From: Erythroxylum novogranatense
Taxonomy: Eukaryota; Streptophyta; Magnoliopsida; Malpighiales; Erythroxylaceae
Assembly: GCA_029891385.1 (NCBI GenBank)
Contig: CM057235.1
Coordinates: forward strand, 21,507,120 to 21,571,119
DNA: 64,000 nt
Reading direction: 5' to 3'
The notes below the pieces were generated by a model. That model ran no database searches. It worked only from the letters and a program-made list of their open reading frames with translations, and had not been told where the DNA came from. The position numbers were made by a program, and so were the translations under genes. Within the stretch, counting starts at the first letter, position 1. Every line of letters starts with the position of its first letter. Positions 54,328 through 64,000 of this stretch are shown here, piece by piece.

Positions 54328-55890
54328 TGTGTTTTAATCCAAATGTGAGATAAATTGAGTAGAAATGGTATGAATATTGCATGAATGTTATTTTATGAAT
54401 TTTGCATATAGGTTGAAGGGAAAGTCGTGTAAATTTTGCATGAAAAGAGAAACTAAAAATTAAAAAAGGGAAAGAAAAGAAAAGTAGTGACAAGTGTCAC
54501 CACCCTAGAGGTGGTGTGACTAATATTTAATTAATGTTAGTCACAGTGGTGACTTGGTATGTCACCACCGTGCATGACTAGTCACCCCGTGCAAATTCTT
54601 TGACACTAACTTTGAGTCTGACATGTACAGGGTTGACGACGTAACAACCCTATAATCCTAAATCTAGAGTCGGCCTATTAATAAAAGAGGAAGGATGCAG
54701 GAAAAGGGGGGCAAGAGCCATACACAAAAAACCCTACAGACACATCTTTCATTAGGGACACTACATACTCATTCGGGAGTAACAGAGAGATAGAGAGAGA
54801 AGAGAAAAACAAAGAAAGGAAACAGAGTGAGTCAAGAAGAAGAGCAAAACAGTAGAAAAGTAGCAAGAGCTGGAGCTAAATTCTATTCAACCTGAGTGAA
54901 CATTTGTCTGGGTGAGAAGCTGAAGCTGAAGCAGAAGGCGAGACCCAAAGCTGGAAGCTTGAGAGGAACTGGAGATCTCCATCACTCTTCATCCAATGAT
55001 TTGTTTGCCTATTCTATTCCATATTTATTGCTTTGTTTCTTTCATTTTACTGTTTGTTATTAACTGACTTATACTCTTATTAGTTTAACCGACTGTTATT
55101 TGTTTTCTTTTGATAGCCATTCCGTATTCACTGTTTTACTATTGCTTTAATACTTTTTTTGATAGTAATATGCAATTAAAGTGTTTAATGATGATGAATA
55201 TTGTGATATCCGTCATGGGCTGATCTCTTTTCTTGAGAATTAATGTAACTATTTAGTTGAATATGCATGATTGGGTTACAAATTTGTTGTCTTATTTATT
55301 ATTGTGGTTTCTGAACTGAATGAATGTAATAGAATGGCCAAACCTTGCATCATTTTAGTGTTAAATCAAGATTCAAGAGATAAGGTTTAATACGGATTAA
55401 GAAACTATGGATACTTAGGTTAAGAACTAGAAATATATTAACTTAAGTGATGTTTTCATAATTAATTCGGATAATAACTTGTTGAATACAAAAGTTAGAA
55501 TAGTTTATTATTCGAATCAATTTATAACCTAACTATTAATCTTAATAAGACACAATCCAATCTTTTCCCTTAATCATGCATAAAAGATTAAAATAGTGAA
55601 ATTAATTTTCAAGGGTTTTTCCACTTCGATTAATTTATTTTTCTTTGCTCCCAATTGATTTCGTTTACTTTTCAATTTAATTTCTTTATTTTTCTTAGAA
55701 GCTTTCACCAAAAAATTGGGATAGAATGTCTAGGAATACATTGTTCTTATTTTTATTTTTAATTCAAGCTTAATTTAAGTTGATCAATTTCACCTCCGTA
55801 GGAGATAGACCCTGTGTTATCAACTACAACTACCTCATATACTTGCAAGTAGGATAGTCTAGGTATTTTTAGAACTTTTTGGGTATAACA
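54328..55890 (+). repeat. Probable 5' LTR of the Athila element
   Basis: It runs from TGTGTTTTAATCC to GGGTATAACA, directly before the primer site. It contains a TATA-like CCTATTAATAAAAGAGG (near 54671) and repeated GTCACCACC or GTCACCCC words (54486-54600). The right end is well placed by the primer site; the left end is a guess from the TG and from family LTR starts. The 3' LTR is outside the window. Confidence 0.5.
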
Positions 55891-55915
55891 AGTTTTTGTT
55901 GTCATTGTCAGGGAG
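55891..55915 (+). other. Primer-binding site, eroded (tRNA-Asp type)
   Basis: AGTTTTTGTTGTCATTGTCAG and the following GGAGG correspond to the TTTTTGGCGCCGTTGCCGGGG region of Athila/Tat elements. Four or five G/C to A/T changes have accumulated, chiefly at CpG-like positions. Confidence 0.5.
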
Positions 55916-56119
55916 GTGTTTAGTATTTTGAACTTGAATTAATTTTGATTATTTTTGTTTGCTAAAGTGATTTTGATTGCTTCATCGATTGTGTTTGTCC
56001 ATTCATGCATACACTTTTATCGTGTTATTTCATTGAGTTATTTTAACAATTTTCTTCTTAATTCACTGTTATTTTTATTTAGTTTATACAAGGGAGGAGG
56101 TCTCAGGAAGGTGAACTCG

Positions 56120-57540
56120 TTCCCTTTATTGACAATGTACATCGAATAAGAGAACTTCCAAAGGACTTTGAAGACAATCTCGAAGGACCCAAACCAGAAT
56201 ATCAAGAGATGGGTGAAAGGCAACTATTAATGAAGGAGCTAGACCGATAATTGGTATTGTTATTTCATACATTCGTTTGGGAGAGGCAACCTAAAACTCT
56301 GAATTGAAGAATATCCACTAAAACATGCTGCCATCTTTCCATGGGATTCCCAATGAAGACTCTTTAAACTGCATTCGGGAATTTTATATCACTCTCAAGA
56401 CGTTCCCGTTGGATGGCCTAAATGAAAATCCACTAAGGATAAGATGCTTCACATACACATTGAAGGATCAAGCCAAGGCATGGCTAATAACCTTCCACCC
56501 GGTTCGTTGACTACATGGGAAGAGGTGTATAATAAGTTCATAGGAAAGGTTTATTCCCATCAGAAGACTTTTGTCTTGTGGACAAGGATAGCTACCTTCA
56601 CTCAGATGGAGGTAGAATCATTCTATGAGGCATGGAAATGCTTCAAACTCCCAGTCATTCAGTGCCCACACCATCATTTTCCACTCCATATGCAAAACTG
56701 GTTCTTTTATGATGGACTGACACAACAACGTCAGTATACTATGGACAATATAGTAGGAGGAGCTGTAGGAGAGAAGATTGCAGAAGAAACATATGAGATT
56801 TTTTAAATGTTAGGGCCCAATTCTCAACAGAGAGAGAAGAGCTGGAGTTCATGAAGTGCGCTCAAATTAAGAAATGGCTATGCAATTAGCGGAGCTCACA
56901 AAGTATGTGAAGATGCTAACCATGAGACAATCTCAAGATGCTTCGAGTCATGAGGTATATGGTATACGTGGAACTTTTGGTCATGGGACTAATATTTGTT
57001 TGTATTCTTTTGAATCTTTTACAAGTGAGGAAGAACAAACAAACACCTACATCCTTGGTTGGAGAAACCATTCCAATTTCTCTTAGAAGTCCAATAACCC
57101 ACCAGTGCAGCCTCAACCACCATATTATAATTTGAAAGGCACAATTAGTTCCAAGGGCAATCTTCAAGTTAGAAAATACCAAGAAAGACTTTTTTTTAGG
57201 AAAGCCTGAATGCGTTCATTCAAGCAACTGCTCAGAATCAAGAGATGAATAATAAGAGATTTGATTCATTAAAAGCTTCTATAAAGAGGGTTGAGACTTA
57301 AATGGGGCAAGTGGCTACTCAATTGCAAGACAATCAAAAAGGAAAGCCGCCCAGTTAACCTGAACAAGCCAAGGATGTTATGATTCTAAGAAGTGGTAAG
57401 GTGATTGATAATCATGTTTAGATTTCTTCTAACATGTTTAATGTAGGTAATCAAGAAGAGGAGAACCTCGTCAAAGGAAAACATGGGCAAAACGAGGAGA
57501 GTGATGGGAACGACTCTTTAAGTCACATTTAGAGAGGTAA
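56120..57540 (+). pseudogene. Athila gag, frameshifted
   Basis: FHGIPNEDSLNCIREFYITL and LRIRCFTYTLKDQAKAWL (56325-56500) match the Athila capsid start. After a frame change at about 56505 it continues PPGSLTTWEEVYNKFIGKVY, ESFYEAWKCFKLPVIQCPHH and QNWFFYDGLTQQ up to a stop at 56804. Further text near 57300 reads MGQVATQLQDNQKGKPPS and VMILRSGKV, the Gag-protease linker, with two TAA stops at positions where the family has Gln. Confidence 0.8.
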
Positions 57541-57850
57541 AAAACTCAAGCATGTAACCAATGGTGATGAAGGACCAAGATTGCATAGGGCAATCGATCC
57601 TTATAAACCACCAATTCCATATCCAAACTACTGTAAAGAATCAAAATAAGATGAGTAATTTTCTAATCTCTATAGCATGCTTTCTAAAGTTAATGTTAAC
57701 CTGCCATTGTTAGATGTGATCAGGAATATTCCAATTTATGTGAAGTTCTTCAAGTAACTTAGCACCAAAAAATGAAAGTTTGCACTATATGAAAAGGTGA
57801 TAGTTTCTGAAGTAGCAAATGCAGTCCTTCAACATCAATGACCTCCCAAA

Positions 57851-58285
57851 TTGAAAGATCTATGGAGTTTCATCGTGAAGATAATAATGGGTAATAGTGA
57901 GGAGGTTAAGGATATGATTGACCTAGGAGCAAGTATAAACCTAATGCCTCATTCTATTTATGTGAAATTGGATCTAGAACAATTAAGACCTACTAACATG
58001 TGCTTGCCAGCTGATACGTCAATCCATTATCCAAAAGGAATAATGGAAGATATGTTGGTGAAGGATGGAGGATTGATTGTACCTATTGACTTTGTGGCTT
58101 TAGATATGGGGAAAATAAAGGAACAAGAGAAGGAGAACATCATACTCCTTGGGAGACCTTTTATGGCCACCACCAACACTTTAATTAATGTGAAAAATGG
58201 GAAATTGACCATGACTGTCTTAGGAGAAATAGTAGTTTTTTCGATCTTTAATGTTAAACTTATCCCTACTACTACTATTTATTAG
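57851..58285 (+). pseudogene. Athila aspartic protease
   Basis: The 144-codon open frame has the catalytic MIDLGASINLMPHSIYVKLD (near 57915), then SIHYPKGIMEDMLVK, PIDFVALDM and IILLGRPFMATTNTLINVKN. Unlike the minus-strand relative at 7759-8307, the DLGASINLMP motif is unchanged. It lies inside a gag-pol frame that is broken on both sides. Confidence 0.85.
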
Positions 58286-58315
58286 GAGTGTTCTCTTGTT
58301 GATCAGATTAATGCT

Positions 58316-59410
58316 GTCGATTTTGATTTTGCCTTGCAGGAGGAAGAAACAAGGGAGTTAGATTTAGTTGAAGAGTTTGACGAGTACTGCCAGTTGTTAG
58401 ATAGTGTTACAAGAGTAGAGTTTGGCAAATTCTTAGAGACAACCTCCAATGAAGAGAATATTTTAACCCAATATGTGTTTTTAGGTGAAAGGGAAACATA
58501 TTTAGCCATTATTGCATCTACTTTGGATGTTGATCAAGAAAAAAGAACTCTGAGTGAGATAAAAAGATTGAAAAAGGCCATAGGATGGAGTTTGAGTGAC
58601 ATTAAGGGAATTAGTCCCTCTATGTGGATGCATAGGATTATCTTAGAAGAAGGGGATAAACTAGTGAGAGAGACCCAAAGAAGACTTAATCCTAATATGT
58701 GGGAGGTAATTAAGAAGGAAGTTTTGAAATTACTTAATGAGGGAGTGATTTATCCAATTACAGATAATGAGTGGGTGAACCCAGTGCATATGACTCCAAA
58801 AAAATCAGGCATTACTGTTGTTCGAAATGATAAGAATGAGTTAATACCTACTAAGACCACCACTAGATGGAGAATATGTATTGATTACAAGAAACTAAGT
58901 GCAACAACCAAAAGGACCATTTCCTCTCCCTTTTATTGATTAAATGTTGGATAAACTTTCTAGACATAAGTTTTAATGTTTTCTTGATGGTTTTTCAGGT
59001 TTTTACCAGATCTTGATTGCTCCCAAGGACTAAGAAAAGACGACATTCACTTGTCTATTTAGGACATTCGCTTTTGGTACCTCTTTTGATGATTGCCTAA
59101 TAAGCTGACTCTTGGGCTTGAAAGATGTATTGAATGCAACTTAACTTTAAGTTGGGAAAAAAGTCATTTTATGGTGAAACAAGGAACAGTCCTAGGTTAT
59201 GTCGTATCCAAAAGGAGAATCGAGGTTGATAAGGCTAAAACTAAAGTTATAAAGCTTTCGCCACCCACTTCTGTCAAGGGTATTAAAAGTTTTCTAAGAC
59301 ATGTTGGATTTTATAGGAGCTTTATTAAAGATTTTTCTAAGACAAGTCGTCCTTTATGCCAACTATTAGTAAAAGATGTCCATTTTGATTTTATTGAGGA
59401 ATGCCTTTAA
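58316..59410 (+). pseudogene. Athila reverse transcriptase with the catalytic centre deleted
   Basis: The linker and fingers are good: IKRLKKAIGWSLSDIKGISP, RRLNPNMWEVIKKEVLKLL, EWVNPVHMTPKKSGITVV and TRWRICIDYKKLSATTK (58550-58910). A frameshifted stretch near 58985-59060 contains the FLDGFSG-like and EKTTFT-like zones. The text then jumps from an AFGT-like segment (near 59070) to SFDDCL, so about 60 residues carrying the FMDD active site are missing. The connection resumes with LTLSWEKSHFMVKQGTVLGY, VDKAKTKVIKLSPPTSVKGI and FYRSFIKDFSKTSRPLCQLL. Confidence 0.85.
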
Positions 59411-59935
59411 TGTTTTTAAAGAAAAATTGATCTCTACACCAATTATTATTGCTCCTGATTGGTCTTTACCTTTTGAAATTATGTATGATGCTTCTGATTT
59501 TATTGTGGGAGCTGTTTTGGGCCAAAAAGTTGAGAACTCTTTTCTTGTGATTTATTATGCTAGCTTAACTTTGGGTGATGCACAACTAAATTACACAACC
59601 ACTAAGAAAGAATTGTTGGCTGTGATTTTTGCATAGGAAAAATTTAGACCTTACTTGTTAGGGTCAAAGATCATAATCCATTCTAATCATGCAACTCTTA
59701 GATATCTTTTGATCAAAACGTATGCAAGACCACGGTTAATTAGATGGATTTTGTTGTTATAAGAGTTTGATATGGAAATAAAAGATAAAAGAGGGAGTGA
59801 TAATGTTGTCGTGAATCATTTGTCTAGAATAGCTCCTAACTTAGAAAGTCTTAAAAAACAAAAGAATTGTGCAATTGCTAAGAAATTTCCTGATAAGCAG
59901 TTATTTGTTGTGAGTAAAGTTCCTTGATATATTGG
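59376..59935 (+). pseudogene. Athila RNase H, catalytic Asp residues changed
   Basis: After a frame change, FKEKLISTPIIIAPDWSLPF and MYDASDFIVGAVLGQ (first Asp kept), then LNYTTTKKELLAVIFA (Glu kept) and a TAG. Next, IIHSNHATLRYL has Asn at codon 59685-59687 where the family has Asp, and VVVNHLSRI has Asn at 59814-59816 for the Asp of the ADHLSR motif. The enzyme would be inactive. Confidence 0.8.
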
Positions 59936-60059
59936 CTACGTGAATTATCTTGCATGTGGCATTTTAAGACCTAAGATGACTTCTCAAGAAAGGAAAAGAT
60001 TCCTTCATTTAAGTAAGTACTACTTTTGGGATGATCCATACATCTACCGGATCTATAAG

Positions 60060-60575
60060 GATGAATCATTCAGAGGTGCGTTCCAAAGGATGAGCAAGTA
60101 AGTGTCTTGCCCTTTTGTCATGAACTCCACTATAGAGGCCATTTTGGAGGGAGGAAAAATGCTTCTAAAATTCTTCAAAGCAGTTTGTATTGGCCCACCT
60201 TGTTTAAAGATGCTCATTTCTTCTGGTTGAAATGTGATAAATGCCATCAAACTGGAAATATAAGTAGGAAAAATGAAATGCCCCTAACTAACCAATTGCC
60301 CATTAAATTATTCGTTGTTTGGGGTATTAATTTTATGGATCCGCTTCCCAAATCTTGTGGATTTGAATGTATACTTGTTGTTGTTGATTACTTGTCTAAA
60401 TGGGTAAAAACAATACCTACCTGAACTAATGATGCTAATGTTGTTGTTAAATTTGTGAAGGAAAATATTTTTAGTAGGTTCGGGATTCCGCACGCAATCG
60501 TAAGCGATGGAGGAAGTCATTTCTGTAATAAGCTTTTTGAAAAGCTCATGTAGAAATATGCCATAACTCACAAGG
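60060..60575 (+). pseudogene. Athila integrase, cut by LTR C
   Basis: The zinc domain is visible as CHELHYRGHFGGRKNASKIL, LYWPTLFKDAHFF and CDKCHQTGNIS. The core starts VVWGINFMDPLPKSCG, with Asn (AAT, 60329-60331) in place of the first catalytic Asp. VVDYLSKWVKTIPT is followed by TGA, then VVKFVKENIFSRFGIPHAIV and SDGGSHFCNKLF (second Asp kept). The text ends KYAITHK at 60574, where LTR C begins; the Glu of the triad is beyond it. Confidence 0.85.
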
Positions 60576-60576
60576 T

Positions 60577-60608
60577 GTTGGGACCCGATCCGGGAACCGG
60601 ATCCCAAC
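60577..60608 (-). other. LTR-terminal 32-nt stem-loop (copy C)
   Basis: On the minus strand, starting GTTGGGATCCGG and ending TCGGGTCCCAAC. It forms a 14-bp stem (three G-U) with a four-base loop. It is the most GC-rich of the three copies. Confidence 0.55.
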
Positions 60609-61833
60609 CGGAAAACGTAACACGAATACTAAAAAGGCCAAAGACCAATAGCAAGCGAATCAAAAGGCGAAACAAATAGCGAATCGAATAAGCGAATCGG
60701 AAATCGAAAGAACGGAACATAAGGCGAAATCAAAATGGATACGACATCCGAGACATAGCATAGAGAAACATGATCGCGTTGGAAACACTAAGACATTCGA
60801 AATCCGGTATAAATTTTTTTTTCATATTCATCTTTATTCAAACTAATGCAAACCAAATATAACTTATTTCCCACTTTCCTCAATCAAAACTCAATACATA
60901 CAATCTGCTTATACATACAATCAAATCCAAAAAAAATCCACCTTTATACCAATTTTTATCAAAATTTCGACAGCATAACGGCTGCATTTATTCTAACCCA
61001 AACCTGCAAAGTATCGAAAACACACTTCTATAATCTCCAATCAATTACACAATCAATCAAAATCCACCGGACCCTCCGTCCGGGATCTCAGTATAAACAA
61101 ACGCACTCATATATCTAAACACTTCGAAATCCTTAATCATAAACAAAACAATTTCATAACTCCCTTCAATATATATATTCATTGTTCAATCTCAACCACA
61201 TTCCATATCTCAAATCCATATTCAAAATCCTCATTCAATATCCAATTACATACATAAAGCATAACCATACACTATTATCCGTAGCCAAATCAACAATCAT
61301 ATACAATCCCAATCATAGTTTAATTCGATACACATTTCCAGAATTCGTATACATTCCGAAAGAAATACTTGTAATACAATAATGACAATTTAAGTCATAT
61401 ACATAACCAAAATCCATGATCCAAGGTACACAAAATACAAACACATGCAAACATCGAACTGATGTCTTGACCGTCTTTCATCCGATCTCCTGCTCGAAAC
61501 CTGGAAATGGGGATGAAAGGAGGGTGAGCTCGACGACTCAGTAGATAACACATTTATAATTTGAAAAAAAAAGCCCAAATCGTTTTCAAGCAATTTGTCA
61601 TTTCTAAAAATTTCACATTCGGAAATTTATCAAAATCTCACCTTCGAACTTTTCAAATCAATCAAATCGATCATAAGTAATTTTTCAAACATTTTACGGC
61701 TGAAAACTCACTTTCTCTCCTTTTAATTTTCTCAAATTTTTATAATTCATAAACGATCTCAAAATCATGAATGTAATCACATAGAAATACAAATCAAACA
61801 TATAGCAGATCAAACAGTTTGCGTCCGTCCAAA

Positions 61834-61927
61834 AACAGAATGTACTACACATTCCCGCATAGTAGTCCTGTGTAGCCGTGAATAGAACGTACTACACTTT
61901 CCCGCATAGCGGTCCGGTGTAGTCGTG
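61834..61927 (-). repeat. 47-bp tandem duplication in LTR C
   Basis: Units 61834-61880 and 61881-61927 share AGAA(T/C)GTACTACAC and TTCCCGCATAG blocks and end GT(A/C)GxCGTG. They are the reverse counterpart of 3380-3473 in LTR A. Confidence 0.65.
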
Positions 61928-64000
61928 AAGGGAGTCCGAATCGAACTCCAAAGGCTACTAGCGCGGCAGGGAGAAAGCTTTAATTTTAAAAGAGACAAAG
62001 GTAATCGACTCACTTAAGGGACCTAACCAAACCCACATAACACATAATTCAAAACTGAAACTTTGGATTGCACAAAGGTACAAATCGAAAACTTGATTCT
62101 CATCCGTGTCATACTAGACACATTCATATTTACTATTTTACATAATTCAATCAATTCAATCAATGATTTCAACAATTTGCATAATTTATCAATGCATTCA
62201 TAACAAAAGAATTTCCAAAAATTTCTATCGATTTATCAAATCATTTTCAACAATGAATTTAAGCTTGTAATAATTTTTCAAAAATCATTCGGAATTCATA
62301 ATTTCAAACATTAATCAACATTTTTCAAACATTTACAAAAACGATAATTTATCAAAAACCCAATTTTTGCTTTCTTTAATTTTCAAAAATTCATATATTG
62401 CTTACAAATCAAAATATAAATATGCTACCCACCTCAATTCCATGCTAGAAACTTGATCCACACTTCAATTTGTGCATTCCTTTTATCTTTCTTCCAATTT
62501 AACATCACCTAAGCCATCAACATCCAAATTCAACATCATAAAAATCATAATCTTCAAAATTAACTATAGGAAACCCAAATTCATCACTTTTTCAAGCTAT
62601 CTAAAGCAAGAATTTCTAAAATCCCCAAATTCAAAATTGACCTAAACCAATTCATTCAAATTCAATATCATAAAAATCATAATTACTCAAATTGAGCTTA
62701 GGAAACATCAATTCCTCACATATTCAAACTATCTAAATCTTCAATTTTCAAAAACCCCAATTTACTAAAATTGGCCTAAACCCTAACTTACATAAATCCA
62801 AAATTAAATCAATTAATCATGAAATTTCCAAAAATTGAGTTTAGAATAAACAAACCCATATCCTTTCTAAGATTTCTAAACCAACGATTCATTAAAAACA
62901 CAAAGTTGAAAATTTCCTCTTACCTTCCTCTTCTAAATTTTCGGATTTATAGGGCTTTAGAGGAAGCTTCCACCTTCTTTCATCCTTCTTCCTTTCAATC
63001 TACTCCAAAACAAGCTTGAAGTCTCCAAAAATCAAAATCCCCAAGCTTTCTCTTCTTCTCCATCGCCTATCACCGAACTCTCTCTTTTCCTTTCTTCTTA
63101 TTCTCTTCTTCTTTTCTTTCTTATTTTCTCAAGTGTCGTGGCTCCTTTAGAAAAAACGACAGCCACCTTATATATATAAGGCCATGTCATTTAATGAGGG
63201 TCAAATGACCCTTTTGTCCCTCTCTTTAAGTGGACTTCCTAATTTGCCCCTAACATTTACTTTAATTCATGCTTACTTGCGGCTATAATTTGCACTATTA
63301 ATTTGAAGGAATTTACCAAAACTTCCTTCTATAAAATTGTTCCTTATTGTCTTAATTTCATAATGACACAAGAATCATCCAATTTGGAGCACTACATCAA
63401 AAGTTATGCTCAAAACATTTTCAGATATGTTCATGTTCTAACACATTTTCCAGCATGTTATTTCCATCCAGAAATTGACATTCTTAATCACAAAATTGAA
63501 ACTCAATGTATTCATAAATATTATAGCCCTATTGCTCTAGTTTAATTCAAAACAAGAATCACCTCATTTCGATTACCAAATCAAAAATTATGCCTAAAAT
63601 ACCTTCAGATGTTCTTAATCCAAAACTGCACACTAATCCAAACTTCAATTCAGAAATTGAAAGTCTTAAAGGCAAAATTGAAATTTCATTTCTTCATATG
63701 ATTTTTAGCCCCATGTCTTAATTTTATTTTGCCTCAAGAATCACTTCAATCGAATCATCAAAGATCGAGAATTTATCAAAATACCGAACCATGTTTAGAA
63801 AATGGTCCAACTCACTTTGATTAAATTAATCACCCTTAATTTATTCTCATAAAATCACAAGTTTCCCCTAAAGATGTAATTAATTGTCTTAGAAATCCAA
63901 CGCTTCGAAAACCAAGTCGATCGGATGTCGGACGGAAAAGATATAAGCGAAAAGTTGCAAAAGGGTCGGATTTGGATGGAAGAAGCAAAATGTGAAGTAA

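Larger units (their letters stand above)
54328..60575 (+). mobile_element. Athila-group Ty3/gypsy element, truncated by LTR C
   Basis: A plus-strand element with a probable 5' LTR (54328-55890), tRNA-Asp-type primer site (55891-55915), gag, protease, RT, RNase H and integrase in Ty3/gypsy order. It stops in mid-integrase at 60575, where LTR C begins; the remainder should lie right of the window. Linker motifs such as MGQVATQL, ILRSGK and DLGASINLMP identify the Athila lineage. Every gene has stops or frameshifts and several catalytic aspartates are lost. It is older than LTR C. Confidence 0.85.
60576..64000 (-). mobile_element. LTR 'C' (Ty3/gypsy, Tekay-like), minus strand, cut by window end
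   Basis: The plus-strand text starts TGTTGGGACCCGATCC, the complement of the LTR 3' terminus. Read on the minus strand it is co-linear with LTRs A and B: terminal hairpin (60577-60608), CCGTCCGG-type block (near 61075), GGGGATGAAAGG block (61507-61520), paired 47-bp units (61834-61927), a long AT-rich stretch, and TCCGACATCCGA-type block near 63920. About 3.4 of an expected 4-4.7 kb is present. It cuts the Athila integrase after CAAGG (60571-60575), the likely target duplication. Whether a full element or a solo LTR follows cannot be seen. Confidence 0.85.

Noticed and set aside
60846..61382. Open frames in LTR C (+ strand)
   Set aside because: They lie antisense in a non-coding LTR and are not conserved in LTRs A and B.

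Overview
This is plant nuclear DNA, most likely from a eudicot: AT-rich, gene-poor and packed with nested LTR retrotransposons. I recognise no bacterial, organellar or CRISPR features. Two host genes form a compact convergent island near the middle: a single-exon fasciclin-like protein (37230-37868, +) and an OBERON-type PHD-finger gene (coding exons 40664-39524 and 38829-38222, -). Their stop codons are 353 bp apart. Almost everything else is transposon sequence. The species cannot be fixed from the sequence alone.

Left arm (1-16304). A tRNA-like SINE head (1-98) abuts a long LTR of about 4.7 kb (LTR A, ends 4828). LTR A lies against a minus-strand, Athila-group remnant with gag/protease and an ORF-1-like gene but no recognisable pol (4829-8740). 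Next comes a Tekay-type LTR (LTR E) that is split by a 4.0 kb solo LTR (LTR B, 11289-15309) with a perfect ATTAT target-site duplication.

16310-26519 is a structurally complete Tekay-clade Ty3/gypsy chromovirus: 2958 and 2953 bp LTRs, TAGTA duplication, tRNA-iMet-type primer site, polypurine tract, gag-pol and a chromodomain-like tail. It is coding-dead. It has many stops, a deletion in protease, a frameshift after the RT FIDD motif and lost catalytic aspartates.

28518-34830 is a PIF/Harbinger DNA transposon with terminal inverted repeats, a decayed Myb/SANT ORF1 and a decayed transposase. A 600-bp Cassandra TRIM carrying 5S-rRNA-like sequence in both LTRs sits inside its transposase with a perfect GGTAG duplication. 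A fragment of an LTR-E-like repeat also lies inside the transposon.

34834-41500 is the gene island and its flanks. 41895-49610 is a minus-strand L1-type LINE (ORF1, endonuclease, RT, RNase H) whose ORF2 is split by a 1.8 kb solo LTR with a perfect AAACC duplication. 50150-54300 is a rotted minus-strand Ty3/gypsy element (Reina-like), itself split in the integrase by another LTR-like insertion. 54328-60575 is a plus-strand Athila element whose integrase is cut by LTR C (60576 to the window end, minus strand), a relative of LTRs A and B.

No undescribed protein-coding system was found. The most unusual material is in the LTRs: a 32-nt hairpin conserved at the 3' end of LTRs A, B and C; a long terminal hairpin in Tekay LTRs; CpG-rich minisatellites at one LTR position; a repeated 70-nt module that varies in copy number; and recurrent Asp-to-Asn or Asp-to-Tyr loss at catalytic sites. 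All alignments and pairings were made by eye.
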